Shown one piece after another: positions 17,606-26,620 of a stretch of DNA of 64,000 nucleotides. The position numbers and the translations under genes were made by a program. Position 1 is the stretch's first letter, and each line of letters opens with the position of its first letter. The notes beneath the pieces were generated by a model. It was not told the DNA's origin. It did not search any database and saw nothing but the letters and a program-made list of their open reading frames with translations. This DNA is from Chlorobiota bacterium (GTDB lineage: Bacteria; Bacteroidota; Ignavibacteria; Kapaibacteriales; UBA961), in assembly GCA_014191195.1 (NCBI GenBank), contig BJGZ01000001.1:62001-126000 (forward strand), in the 5' to 3' direction.

Positions 17606-18474
17606 ATTTCAATCATTTTTTGTTTTGCTAAAGAATGAAGCTGAAATTTGACTCTAGAAATGATAATTGCACAAAGCACTTCGATTCCTGTGATAAGCGC
17701 CATAGCACCTGCAATAGAACCATTCATCCAAATAGCTAAAAAGTAGCCCGCTATTGCAGCAATTACACCAAATAAAGAAGCAAGTATTAATACATGAGAT
17801 AATCTTGAACTTAATAATAAAGCTGCACTTGGTGGAGCAGTAAATAGAGCCACAACAATAATAGCCCCAACTGCATCAAAAGCAGCAACTGTAATTAAAG
17901 AAACACATCCCATAAGAATATAATGCCACATGGTGGTATTTATTCCAATAGATTGAGCATGTTCAGGATCAAATGTTGAAATTGTTAATTCTTTAAATGC
18001 TATGAAAATAATGATGAGAGTAAGTAATAAGACACTACCCATAGAAATTAAAGCTTGTGGAATAAGAATATTGCCAATAGAAAATAAATCCAATGGCACA
18101 TAGGCAATTTCACCATAAAGCACGCAATCAGGATCTATGTCTATATTACCACCCATAGTAGATATCAATATAATTCCCAAAGCAAAAAGCCAAGTAAAAG
18201 TTACGCCGATAGAAGCATCGGATTGTACACGACCCCTTTTATGCAGATATTCAATCAGAAATGAACTTAATAAACCAACACTTCCAGCACCAATAAGTAC
18301 AGGAAAACCAGTTCTAGATCCAGTAAGTAGGAATGCAGATACTATTCCAGGTAAGACAGCATGGGAAATTGCATCGCTAAGCATAGACATTTTACGAAGC
18401 ACTAAAAAAGTACCTGCCAATGCACAAGCTATAGCGGTTATTGATCCAGTTAATATTATCCAAAAAGCATCCAT
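17602..18474 (-). CDS. Metal ABC transporter permease (ZnuB/TroC/MntB family)
   Basis: Inner-membrane permease for Zn, Mn or Fe import. 290 residues with about eight to nine hydrophobic helices; landmarks include VLRKMSMLSDAISHAVLPGIV (the ABC-3 family helix with the conserved Asp-Ala-Ile-Ser-His), DPDCVLYGEI and FDAVGAIIVVALFTAPPSAALLL. No ATPase or second permease is adjacent; a matching solute-binding lipoprotein lies at 57337. It leads the folP operon, coupled to the T9SS cargo through an ATGA overlap. Metal specificity cannot be read from the sequence. Confidence 0.9.
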   Translation of the reverse strand: MDAFWIILTGSITAIACALAGTFLVLRKMSMLSDAISHAVLPGIVSAFLLTGSRTGFPVLIGAGSVGLLSSFLIEYLHKRGRVQSDASIGVTFTWLFALGIILISTMGGNIDIDPDCVLYGEIAYVPLDLFSIGNILIPQALISMGSVLLLTLIIIFIAFKELTISTFDPEHAQSIGINTTMWHYILMGCVSLITVAAFDAVGAIIVVALFTAPPSAALLLSSRLSHVLILASLFGVIAAIAGYFLAIWMNGSIAGAMALITGIEVLCAIIISRVKFQLHSLAKQKMIEI

Positions 18475-18550
18475 GTTGTAAAATAGGTAAAATTAAGATA
18501 GGTAAAACCCTTAAAACATAATAACTTTTACAGTGTTTTTCATATCAGAA

Positions 18551-20392
18551 TTACTCCATAAAATATCCTAATTCTTCCAATCTTTTCTTTAGCTTAAAAA
18601 CATCACTTTTAGCAATAATTATTCTGAAACCTTCTGCTCTTTTAACAAGAGATTTTAATATTGAATCTTGGGCAAAGAGCTCTGCGATTGCACCTTGATT
18701 TTTTAACTTAAAAACAATATCTAAAGGTTCTGGTATTAATGGATTGGCTTTTTCTAATAATTGCTGAAAAAATTGAGTGAAATGATCGGGTAAATCTTGA
18801 TGTATGATTTGTTTGAACTGTACTATTTTTCTTTCGATATCACTTACAGAATGACATCCCTTTAGAAAAGCTGTAGGATTTAAAGAGAAAATGTGTGTTC
18901 CCATCGATGTTGCAAATGGAGATAATGCTATACTTCGATGTGAAGAATCACCTTTAATAGTTAGTATAAGCCTTTGATTATCAAGCAAATAAGAACTATC
19001 CTGGCTACTTTTCTTTTTAGTAGCACTATGCTTTTTCTTACCAATAATATATTCACCCATTTCAGTTAGGCGTACATACATAATTCCATCTGCAATAGTA
19101 AGATATCTAGTATTTCTTAACTGATATTGATAATGAGAAGGTTTTTGTAATAGAATATCTATTATTCCAAGACTTGCAAGAATAGCTAAAACACCTTTAA
19201 ACAGTGAGGGATGTATTGCTTCTCTGATAACTATTGGGTCTAAAATTGGTTTTTCAAGTGACGATAATTCTAAAAAAGCACCATCATCAGGAAGAGGCTC
19301 TGTATTATAGAATGGCGGCACATGTCCATGCATAAATGATCTAATAATCATAGAATCAACTTGAATCCATTTATTAGATTGTATTAATTGCAATGTATGG
19401 GTAATTGAGTTCATAAATTCTACACTATTATTTGGATGATTATCATCATGTAAAAAGTGTAGAAGAAAGTCTTTAATGGGAAGATTTCCGCTTATTAATT
19501 CATTATAGCAATATTGAATTGCTTCAAAACCTGAAGGTATATCGGTTTTATTATTTTCAAAAACATGAATGATAAGCCAGGATACATATTGGAAAGAAAA
19601 AGTATCAAATTCAGCAATATTGGGATAAAATTCTGGCAAATCGTACAGGTTTATGATAGATTTTGCTTTTTTCCTTAGTAATGCACCTGGGATATTTATT
19701 TCCTCTGAGCTAATTTCATGAAGAACAGCGGCGCATAATTCAGTAAATACTTCGGAAGTTCTTTCATTATTTTGATAAGAATAAAATGAACTTGCAAGAA
19801 ATTCATCAGAATGATTTGTGGTTTCAAAAATAGAAGGTTCTGGGGAAGCAATACACCTTTTTAAGGCATTTGTCATTAAAGGAGGAAGATAAAACCATAC
19901 ATTTAAAAAACGTGGAGTTTGAATCCTTTGAATTTTTCTATTCATTGGAGGATGAAATTCCTGAATTGCTATAAGAGAGTATTCGGGTCTGGCAATAGCA
20001 TGTGAAGGAAGTACAGAATCCTCCGAAAATTGCAAAGTAGTAATATCTTCAACCCTTTTTATGTCTGGATTTGCTGCAGGAACTGCACCTGTCCACACCA
20101 CATTTTGCATGAGATCTAGAACATGTTGAGGGATAAACTTGATAAAATCTTTTAACAGTTTTGGTTCAATAATAAGATGGGTTAAAATCATCGCAATCTC
20201 ATCTTTAGATGGATATATATTTGATTTTGCCATATGTAAAAACTGCTGTAAAGCTTTATTAGAAGCTCGAATGATTATCTGTCCTCTTAGATATTCATTA
20301 TAAATAAGATTTAATTCCCCAATACTAAAGTGTTCAACAATTTCCGCTGATAGAGCTAAAAACTCTTCTTTTTGTGTCTGCTTAGATTTCAT
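18551..20392 (-). CDS. Unnamed protein coupled to the SNF2 helicase, helicase-associated-domain-like
   Basis: 613 residues from the ATG at 20392, supported by a Shine-Dalgarno (TAAGGAG) eight bases upstream; another in-frame ATG lies at 20428. The start lies inside the end of the SNF2 gene. No catalytic motif is seen. The N-terminal ~100 residues are helical. At about 390-450 there is a winged-helix-like stretch (LFKGVLAILASLGIIDILL ... YLTIADGIMYVRLTEMGEYI). From ~475 to the end the layout (SLNPTAFLKG ..., then RIIIAKSDVFKLKKRLEELGY) resembles the helicase-associated/XPB-like C-terminal module of some bacterial proteins. I propose an accessory subunit of the helicase; this is inference from fold-like pattern and gene order. 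Confidence 0.72.
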   Translation of the reverse strand: MKSKQTQKEEFLALSAEIVEHFSIGELNLIYNEYLRGQIIIRASNKALQQFLHMAKSNIYPSKDEIAMILTHLIIEPKLLKDFIKFIPQHVLDLMQNVVWTGAVPAANPDIKRVEDITTLQFSEDSVLPSHAIARPEYSLIAIQEFHPPMNRKIQRIQTPRFLNVWFYLPPLMTNALKRCIASPEPSIFETTNHSDEFLASSFYSYQNNERTSEVFTELCAAVLHEISSEEINIPGALLRKKAKSIINLYDLPEFYPNIAEFDTFSFQYVSWLIIHVFENNKTDIPSGFEAIQYCYNELISGNLPIKDFLLHFLHDDNHPNNSVEFMNSITHTLQLIQSNKWIQVDSMIIRSFMHGHVPPFYNTEPLPDDGAFLELSSLEKPILDPIVIREAIHPSLFKGVLAILASLGIIDILLQKPSHYQYQLRNTRYLTIADGIMYVRLTEMGEYIIGKKKHSATKKKSSQDSSYLLDNQRLILTIKGDSSHRSIALSPFATSMGTHIFSLNPTAFLKGCHSVSDIERKIVQFKQIIHQDLPDHFTQFFQQLLEKANPLIPEPLDIVFKLKNQGAIAELFAQDSILKSLVKRAEGFRIIIAKSDVFKLKKRLEELGYFME

Positions 20393-23186
20393 AATCTGAC
20401 TCCTTACCCAAAATATATTCGATATCATCTTCTGTTAACGATTTTAATGATGCAGAATCTGTAGAAATTATTGCATCAAAAAGTTCTTTCTTTTTTTCTT
20501 GAAGGCGTAATATTTTTTCTTCAATTGTTCCCCTTGCAATAAGCTTATAGCTAAGAACGGTATTATGCTGTCCAATTCTATGAGATCTATCAACTGCTTG
20601 GTTTTCAGCCGCAATATTCCACCAAGGATCATACATAAAGATGGTATCAGCAGCTGTTAAATTTAAGCCCAATCCACCAGTTTTTAATGTCATAATAAAT
20701 ACCTTTATATCAGGATCTGTCTGAAATAAATGCACTATATCTTGTCTATTTGTAGAAGCCCCCGTCATCGATACATGCCCTATATTAGCCAATAGCAAAT
20801 CTTGAGTGATACATTCTACAGCACCAAGATAATTAGTAAAAATCAGTACTTTATGTCCATTTGATACAGCATCTTGCACTTGTTCAATAAGAATTTCTCT
20901 TTTTGGAGAAATAATTTTCCCTTCTGTTTTTACTTCTGGAGAAGAAGCAATTTGCCTTAAATCGCTAAGTGCTTGCAATATATGAAATTGAGACTTTTCA
21001 ATCCCTTCATTAACAATTTCTTCTCTAATGGTTTGATAATAGAAATTTCTTCTTTGTTCATAGTAAGTAGCTTGTTCAGGAGACATTTCAACAAAAAGGG
21101 TTTGTTCTATTTTGTCTGGTAATTCTTTGGCTACTTCTTTTTTCAATCTTCGCAGAATAAATGGGAAAATTTTTCTTCTTAATTCTGCAGCAGCATCCTT
21201 ACTATTTTCTTTTTGAATTGGAATTGCATATAGCCTAGAAAATTCTTCTGATGAACCAAACATTGCAGGATTTAAAAATCTAAAAAGAGAATATAATTCG
21301 CCAATATTATTTTCTATGGGTGTACCACTTAAAGCAAGCCTAAACTTACCATGTAATAGCATTGCTGCTTTTGCTGTTCTTGAATTTAGGTTTTTGATAT
21401 TTTGTGATTCATCAAGTATTATGGCATGAAATTCTTTTTCTTTTATATGTTGAATATCATGTCTTAAGACTGAATATGTTGTTAGAATCACTTCTGCTTT
21501 GCCGGCTAATTCTAAATCTCTGTATTGTCCATAATAGGTATAATATTTAATATTAGGAGCAAATTTTTGCAATTCTTGTTCCCAATTAAACAGCAAGCTT
21601 TTGGGCATTACAATTAATGTGCTTTTTTGTGCTTCGGGATAAATCGAGGCTAATAATGCAATTGTTTGCAGTGTTTTTCCAAGCCCCATATCATCGGCCA
21701 AGCAGCCCCCTAAATTATGTTCATGTAAATATCTAAGCCATTTATACCCAAGTATTTGATATGGCCTTAACTCTGCATTCAGAGTGGGCACTTTATACTT
21801 TGCTTTATGATATGTTGTAAAACCCCTAAAAATAGATTTTGCATAAGGAAAAGATTTTTCTGCTGCATTTTCTTCTAATAAATCTTCGATAATTGGTAAA
21901 TCGAAAAATGAGAGTTTTACCTTCTTTTTATGTTTTAAAAATATCCTTTCCAATTTTCGCATATAGTCGACATTTGGTATTGCTTGAGTGCCATTAGAAA
22001 GTTGCACATAACCATGTTGCTTATAAAAAGTGAGAGCATCAAATAATGTAAAATGCTCTTCATCAATAATAAAATCAACTTCTCCTTCTAGAAAATCTAT
22101 TCCATGGCTAAAATTTACAGATAAAGTAGGATTGACAGATTTAATTTTATAAGATTTTAAGTTTTCAGCTCCAAAGACAGCAAATTTATCAACTAATAAT
22201 GATAATTCTTTTCTAATAAATTCTCTTGCTAATTCTTCATGAATGATGAACAAAGTACCATCAAGAATAAAATCAGATGAAGTCCTTGCAATTTTTTTTA
22301 TATGGTTTAACTTTTTAGATAAATTCTCTACAAAAGCACTTAAATCAATTTCTTGTATTCGGCTTATAAGTATTCTTTTTTCAGTATCATTTACAGAAAC
22401 ATATTTTTGAATATCATATTGTTCCATCAAAGTTGGTTCTGTTTCTGGTATAGACTGAGATACTCGCAGATAAAGGGTATTATCAGCATCAACTTTTTCA
22501 AAAAACAAGCTAGGAAAAGTAGAACGGATTTCACCTTCTTCTACTTGGTATTTTTTATAGGAAATGTGAATACCTGGATAGGCAGACAAAAGTAATGAGA
22601 GATAGTGTTCTAATTCATGGGGAAAAATCAATGTTTGAAATAGTCTCAATAATTGAGGTTTGCCACCAGTAGGATAAATCTCATAAATTTTTCCATTTGC
22701 ATAGACGCTATTTTCAGTAAGCGCCATAACAGGGCTAATAGTTTTTCTTTTATATAATAAAAAGAAATTTGTTTCATATTGAGCTTCATGAGACTGAATG
22801 GAAACGTGTATTTGCCCTTTTATATCTTCTGAAGCAAACTGAATGTGACGCATTGCAGCATCAATAACATTTGGGCATTTTTTAAGAAGCCAAATAAGAT
22901 GATCATGTTCTGCAAAATAGATTCTACCTGAAGGTTTGTCCCAATTTATATTAAAAGCAGATTTCAATATAATGGCATCTACTGCTTGTAAAAATTCTCG
23001 TATTGGCCCTTTATATTCTTTTGAATCTGGCTCTATTTCTTTTCTTTCTTCATCGATTATACGAAGATAAGCCCCATGTTCATCAAAATTTAATTGAAAC
23101 AGTAATTGCTCAGGTGTTTGTGTTAAACTTCTAGAATGTAAAGATCTTTTTTTCATTGTCTCAAAAAGCGATGTTCTATGTTCCAT
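20382..23186 (-). CDS. SNF2/SWI2-family helicase-like ATPase
   Basis: 934 residues from the ATG at 23186 (an in-frame TTG lies at 23219). The N-terminal ~430 residues are a bacterial SNF2-associated region ending near YVQLSNGTQAIPN. The motor follows: motif I DDMGLGKTLQTIAL, motif II DESQNIKN (DExx box), motif III LALSGTPIEN, motif V GGLGLNLTAADT and motif VI DRSHRIGQ. Such proteins translocate on double-stranded DNA to remodel protein-DNA complexes, or recycle RNA polymerase (RapA). No zinc SWIM domain is seen. It is directly followed by an overlapping gene of unknown function, suggesting a two-subunit machine. Confidence 0.92.
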   Translation of the reverse strand: MEHRTSLFETMKKRSLHSRSLTQTPEQLLFQLNFDEHGAYLRIIDEERKEIEPDSKEYKGPIREFLQAVDAIILKSAFNINWDKPSGRIYFAEHDHLIWLLKKCPNVIDAAMRHIQFASEDIKGQIHVSIQSHEAQYETNFFLLYKRKTISPVMALTENSVYANGKIYEIYPTGGKPQLLRLFQTLIFPHELEHYLSLLLSAYPGIHISYKKYQVEEGEIRSTFPSLFFEKVDADNTLYLRVSQSIPETEPTLMEQYDIQKYVSVNDTEKRILISRIQEIDLSAFVENLSKKLNHIKKIARTSSDFILDGTLFIIHEELAREFIRKELSLLVDKFAVFGAENLKSYKIKSVNPTLSVNFSHGIDFLEGEVDFIIDEEHFTLFDALTFYKQHGYVQLSNGTQAIPNVDYMRKLERIFLKHKKKVKLSFFDLPIIEDLLEENAAEKSFPYAKSIFRGFTTYHKAKYKVPTLNAELRPYQILGYKWLRYLHEHNLGGCLADDMGLGKTLQTIALLASIYPEAQKSTLIVMPKSLLFNWEQELQKFAPNIKYYTYYGQYRDLELAGKAEVILTTYSVLRHDIQHIKEKEFHAIILDESQNIKNLNSRTAKAAMLLHGKFRLALSGTPIENNIGELYSLFRFLNPAMFGSSEEFSRLYAIPIQKENSKDAAAELRRKIFPFILRRLKKEVAKELPDKIEQTLFVEMSPEQATYYEQRRNFYYQTIREEIVNEGIEKSQFHILQALSDLRQIASSPEVKTEGKIISPKREILIEQVQDAVSNGHKVLIFTNYLGAVECITQDLLLANIGHVSMTGASTNRQDIVHLFQTDPDIKVFIMTLKTGGLGLNLTAADTIFMYDPWWNIAAENQAVDRSHRIGQHNTVLSYKLIARGTIEEKILRLQEKKKELFDAIISTDSASLKSLTEDDIEYILGKESDYEI

Positions 23187-23249
23187 ATTTTTGGCATTGT
23201 AATTGCGTTTAATATTCAACTCAAGTATATGTACAATTAGAGTTGATAA

Positions 23250-23516
23250 ATGAATACTGCAATGTGTTCGGAAGTTATTGTTAAAGCAGTTCCATCATTT
23301 GGTGATGTAAATGGAGCTGATTTTGGTTTTTCTGTTCAAAATGGCACTCTTATACACGGTATGATGTCTGCATGTAAAGAAGCAATATTGTCTGCAAAAG
23401 AAGTTGATTCTATGCAAACCTTGCTTTTGCGTTGTTTTCCATCTGCTGAGGGCACATTTACAGTTGAATTTTTAGAAGAATTTCAAGCTGATTCAACTTT
23501 TGCTATGCTACCTTAA
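23250..23516 (+). CDS. Small protein of unknown function
   Basis: 88 residues, ATG at 23250, stop just before queE (convergent). The composition and AT-rich third codon positions look like the neighbouring genes, and no overlapping ORF competes. No signal peptide, membrane segment or recognisable motif; a few Cys and many Ala/Ser. It may be a real conserved small protein or a lineage-specific gene. Confidence 0.55.
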   Translation: MNTAMCSEVIVKAVPSFGDVNGADFGFSVQNGTLIHGMMSACKEAILSAKEVDSMQTLLLRCFPSAEGTFTVEFLEEFQADSTFAMLP

Positions 23517-23526
23517 TAAAGTGTGT

Positions 23527-24237
23527 TTATACTCCTCTGGCCATTGGGTCCCAGATAAATTTGTGCATTTGTAATTGCATTTTCACATTAAGTCTATCTT
23601 CTAATATCCATTCTGCAAGATCAGTAAATGCTAATTGATTAAATACGCATGAAAAAAGCACAGCACTACATTTGTTGCTTAATTGATATTGATCTATGAT
23701 CTGTTTTGCCCATTGATAATCTGTTCTTGAAGCAAGGACAAATTTTATTTCATCATGAGCATTAATTAAGCGCAGATTATCGTAATTATTTAAAGAACTC
23801 ATTTTAGAATCTGGGCATTTCATATCAATGATTTTTATTACCCTTTTATCTACAAATTGAGTATTAATATGTCCACCTGTTTCGATTGCCACTGTATATC
23901 CTTTATCGCATAATAATGTCATTAATGGATAGATATTAACTTGTTCTAATGGCTCACCGCCGGTAAACTCTATAAAATTGCAATTAAACTCTTCTATCTT
24001 TGATACTATTTCTTCACCTACCATATCAAAACCACCTTTATTGTGGTCTAAAGCATATGCGGTATCACACCAAGAACAACGTAAGGAGCATCCTTGTAAG
24101 CGTATAAAAACACAACGTTCACCTGCCCTTAAACCTTCTCCTTGCAATGAATGAAATATTTCACTTATAGAAAAATGTAGATTTAAAGGACTTTCTATAT
24201 CTAAAACGCTAATATCTGGCTGTATGAATTTACTCAT
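23527..24237 (-). CDS. queE: 7-carboxy-7-deazaguanine synthase (radical SAM)
   Basis: Radical SAM enzyme of the queuosine/7-deazaguanine route, converting 6-carboxytetrahydropterin to 7-carboxy-7-deazaguanine. 236 residues. The N-terminus shows IFHSLQGEG, then the [4Fe-4S] motif C50-x3-C54-x2-C57 (GCSLRCSWCDT), followed by EFTGGEPLEQ. The C-terminal LQLQMHKFIWDP is typical of QueE. It starts five bases after the heptose kinase stop, so both are probably one transcript although functionally unrelated. Other que genes are not in the window. Confidence 0.93.
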   Translation of the reverse strand: MSKFIQPDISVLDIESPLNLHFSISEIFHSLQGEGLRAGERCVFIRLQGCSLRCSWCDTAYALDHNKGGFDMVGEEIVSKIEEFNCNFIEFTGGEPLEQVNIYPLMTLLCDKGYTVAIETGGHINTQFVDKRVIKIIDMKCPDSKMSSLNNYDNLRLINAHDEIKFVLASRTDYQWAKQIIDQYQLSNKCSAVLFSCVFNQLAFTDLAEWILEDRLNVKMQLQMHKFIWDPMARGV

Positions 24238-24242
24238 TGAGA

Positions 24243-25235
24243 TTATTCTTCATCTAATTGTATTGCTTCTATTAATTGATCTGGTTGTATAGAAACTATA
24301 CCAGGTAATTCGCAAACATAACCAGCTGCAAAATTGCTCATAATAGCGGCCTCTTGCATGGTTGCACCACCTGCAACCGCGGCTGCCAATGTTGCAATTG
24401 CAGTATCGCCTGCACCAGAAACATCAGCTACTTTTCTTGCCCTTGTAGGCACAGAAGATATAGCGCCATTATGTTCGAATAACATCATTCCTTTTTCCCC
24501 AAGTGTTAAAAGCACATTTTGACAATGAAGTTTTAACAATAATTCTTTTCCTGCCTTAATGATATCTTCGTTTGATGTTAAAGCAAATCCCAAAGCTTCT
24601 TGAGCTTCTTTCTTATTTGGTTTGAACAAAGCAACATATTGATAAGAAAAAAAATGTTTAAACTTTGGGTCAACAAAAACAGGGATTTTATGTTCTAAAG
24701 CAAAAGAGCAAATATTATGAATCATATATTCTGTCATTACTCCTTTATTATAATCTTCAAGAATAATTCCAGATAAATGATCTGCTTTTTTAAGTGTTTG
24801 TAATATAATGTCTGCTTCTTGATTTGTAATATCAGTTCTTACTTCTCTGTCTAATCGAACTATTTGTTGATTATTCCCTATAATCCTAGTTTTAACCGTT
24901 GTAGGTCTAGTTTCTAAGCATACAATACCATTAGCTGAAGATCCATTTTCTTTTAAGATTTCTAATAAGGAATGTCCTGAAGTATCTGAACCTACAATAC
25001 CACAAAGTAAAGGTTTAATTCCTAATGCTTTAAGATTTCCTGCTACATTTGCTGCGCCACCCAAATGCAATGATTCATGTTCTAAATCAATTACAGGGAC
25101 AGGTGCTTCTGGTGAAATCCTTGTTACGCTTCCCCAAAAATATTTATCTAACATGATGTCTCCTACAACGGCTATAGTAGAGCCATTGCAAGACGTTAAA
25201 ATTTCTTTTGCACGAAGAGATGTAATTGTATCCAT
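24243..25235 (-). CDS. rfaE1: D-glycero-beta-D-manno-heptose-7-phosphate kinase (PfkB/RfaE1-type)
   Basis: PfkB-family sugar kinase for the ADP-heptose pathway of lipopolysaccharide core. 330 residues. Hallmarks: VVGDIMLDKYFWGSVTRISPEAPVPV near the N-terminus, LGGAANVAGNLKALG, and the C-terminal PfkB signature DVSGAGDTAIATLA with the catalytic Asp. It lacks the nucleotidyltransferase half found in bifunctional HldE, so rfaE2 should be separate. ATG at 25235 is chosen; the frame extends upstream only to a TTG at 25265. It implies a Gram-negative outer membrane. Confidence 0.92.
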   Translation of the reverse strand: MDTITSLRAKEILTSCNGSTIAVVGDIMLDKYFWGSVTRISPEAPVPVIDLEHESLHLGGAANVAGNLKALGIKPLLCGIVGSDTSGHSLLEILKENGSSANGIVCLETRPTTVKTRIIGNNQQIVRLDREVRTDITNQEADIILQTLKKADHLSGIILEDYNKGVMTEYMIHNICSFALEHKIPVFVDPKFKHFFSYQYVALFKPNKKEAQEALGFALTSNEDIIKAGKELLLKLHCQNVLLTLGEKGMMLFEHNGAISSVPTRARKVADVSGAGDTAIATLAAAVAGGATMQEAAIMSNFAAGYVCELPGIVSIQPDQLIEAIQLDEE

Positions 25236-25623
25236 GGTACCATGATTAACAGTAGAAAAAACCAATAATGTAATTACAATTCAAAAAAAAAGCAAGTTGC
25301 AAAAATAACAAAATTTTAAGCGGTTTTAGGGGATTCATTTGTAATGTTAAAAAAGAATACTGTTATCATGAGAGTATAAATAACAAAGATTATCGTATTT
25401 TTGCATATTGATAGTGTTTGTTTAGGTTTTTTAAACAATTGCAAGTATAAATAAAGCCTTGTTGGTGGGGATCTTATACTATGTAGTTTATTATCGCACA
25501 TTGTGTTAGATGTTGCTTTAAGCAGACTACAATCATCATATTCAATTTTTATGTTGATACTAAATATTCTTTGAAGAATGCGGCCGACATATTATCCATT
25601 TAGATTGCGGAGTGTATGGTTCT
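25236..25623. other. Intergenic region between divergent rfaE1 and ybeY
   Basis: A 388-base spacer without a convincing gene. It holds a minus-strand TATTTTTG at 25300-25307 (possible rfaE1 promoter), a plus-strand TATTTTTG at 25396-25403 (possible start of a long ybeY leader), and a small perfect inverted repeat ATTCTT-TG-AAGAAT at 25566-25579. A 61-codon minus-strand reading frame (25316-25501) has no supporting feature. I see no RNA gene or riboswitch. Confidence 0.4.
25300..25307 (-). promoter_or_regulatory. -7 promoter box (TATTTTTG) for rfaE1-queE
   Basis: Minus-strand TATTTTTG, matching TAnnTTTG, 64 bases before the rfaE1 ATG. No clear -33 element. Motif match only. Confidence 0.3.
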
Positions 25624-26058
25624 ATGAGTTCAAGAAATAATAAAATACAAGTACAGGTATTTAATGAATCTAATCAAAAACCTGTCCCTCGTACAAAGAT
25701 TCAAGAAGTGGTTCGCCGTGTATTTGCAAGTGAAGGAATAAAGGAAGCAGAGATTAATGTTATCATTGTAACAGATGAAAAAATCCATGAATTAAATCTT
25801 GAATTTTTACAACATGATTATACTACAGATGTAATTACTTTTCCTTTAAGCGAGAACCCTTTGGAAGGAGAGGTTTACATAAGTGCAGACACTGCACGTA
25901 ATCAAGCGGTTGAATTTGGTATAACATTAACAGAAGAGATATTAAGATTGGCTGCTCATGGTGCATTACATTTAGCTGGATATAATGATGCTACGCCGGA
26001 AGAAAAGAAAATAATGAGTACACTTGAAACAAAGTATATGCATGCTGGTCAATCTTAA
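25624..26058 (+). CDS. ybeY: Endoribonuclease YbeY (rRNA maturation factor)
   Basis: Zinc-dependent single-strand endoribonuclease acting in 16S rRNA 3'-end maturation and ribosome quality control. 144 residues from the ATG at 25624 (a GTG lies four codons upstream). Landmarks: the LNLEFLQHDYTTDVITFPL segment, GEVYISADTA, and the metal motif HGALHLAGYND near residue ~115. The third ligand is not the usual DH; the same GY-x-D form is usual in Bacteroidota relatives, so it is probably not a defect. smg follows after 15 bases. Confidence 0.93.
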   Translation: MSSRNNKIQVQVFNESNQKPVPRTKIQEVVRRVFASEGIKEAEINVIIVTDEKIHELNLEFLQHDYTTDVITFPLSENPLEGEVYISADTARNQAVEFGITLTEEILRLAAHGALHLAGYNDATPEEKKIMSTLETKYMHAGQS

Positions 26059-26073
26059 TCAAATATATCTGGC

Positions 26074-26538
26074 ATGTTCATGTACGAAAGAATTATCAAA
26101 ATTATAGCTGAATTTTTACAGCATATGCAAATTAGCGGACAACCCTCTGGAGACAAACTGCAGGAATTAGAAAGGAGAGGTTTTACTGTTGTAGAAATTT
26201 CAACTGCACTTAGCTGGATTGCAGAAAGGATTGAAGCTGGAAATCTTATCATTAGGTCTCAAACTAGTGAAACTTCATTCAAACATAGAATTCTTAATGA
26301 TATAGAAAAAGAAGTATTCTCGCCCGAGGCCTGGGGCTTATTAGTTCAATATCAGGAATTGGGCATCTTAAAACAAGAGCATATAGAGCAGATAATTGAT
26401 AGGGGAACATTGATGAATTTGTATCAAGCCGATATACATGCATTATCTTTGTTAATAATTGCTATTATGTTTCATCAGCCAGAATCCAATCATTCAATGT
26501 ATAGATTGCTTTTACAAGCAGATGAGCGTATTCATTAA
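26074..26538 (+). CDS. smg: Smg/DUF494-family protein
   Basis: 154 residues, mostly alpha-helical. The opening MYERIIKIIAEFLQHM and the middle LGILKQEHIEQIIDR resemble the Smg (DUF494) family, which in other bacteria is often found beside smf/dprA and topA. The role of Smg is unknown. It lies 15 bases after ybeY and just before tRNA-Arg. Two in-frame ATGs (26074 and 26080) are equally good starts. Confidence 0.72.
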   Translation: MFMYERIIKIIAEFLQHMQISGQPSGDKLQELERRGFTVVEISTALSWIAERIEAGNLIIRSQTSETSFKHRILNDIEKEVFSPEAWGLLVQYQELGILKQEHIEQIIDRGTLMNLYQADIHALSLLIIAIMFHQPESNHSMYRLLLQADERIH

Positions 26539-26542
26539 ATTA

Positions 26543-26616
26543 GACCCCGTAGTTCAGCTGGACAGAACGCAAGTTTCCTAAACTTGATGTCGGAGGTTCG
26601 AGTCCTCTCGGGGTCG
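26543..26616 (+). tRNA. tRNA-Arg (CCT)
   Basis: 74-base cloverleaf. Acceptor stem GACCCCG pairs with CGGGGTC, the D stem GTTC pairs with GAAC, the anticodon stem is CAAGT/ACTTG around loop TTCCTAA, giving anticodon CCT (reads AGG). The T arm GGAGG/CCTCT encloses TTCGAGT. Discriminator G; the CCA end is not encoded. It sits five bases from the end of obg on the opposite strand. Confidence 0.95.
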
Positions 26617-26620
26617 CTTC

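Noticed and set aside
25316-25501. 61-codon minus-strand ORF in the rfaE1-ybeY spacer, with one hydrophobic stretch
   Set aside because: No motif, no ribosome site, and it contains the promoter-like boxes; low AT-rich chance frame.
25566-25579. Small inverted repeat ATTCTT-TG-AAGAAT upstream of ybeY
   Set aside because: Only six base pairs, AT-rich and without a T-run; too short to call a terminator or operator.
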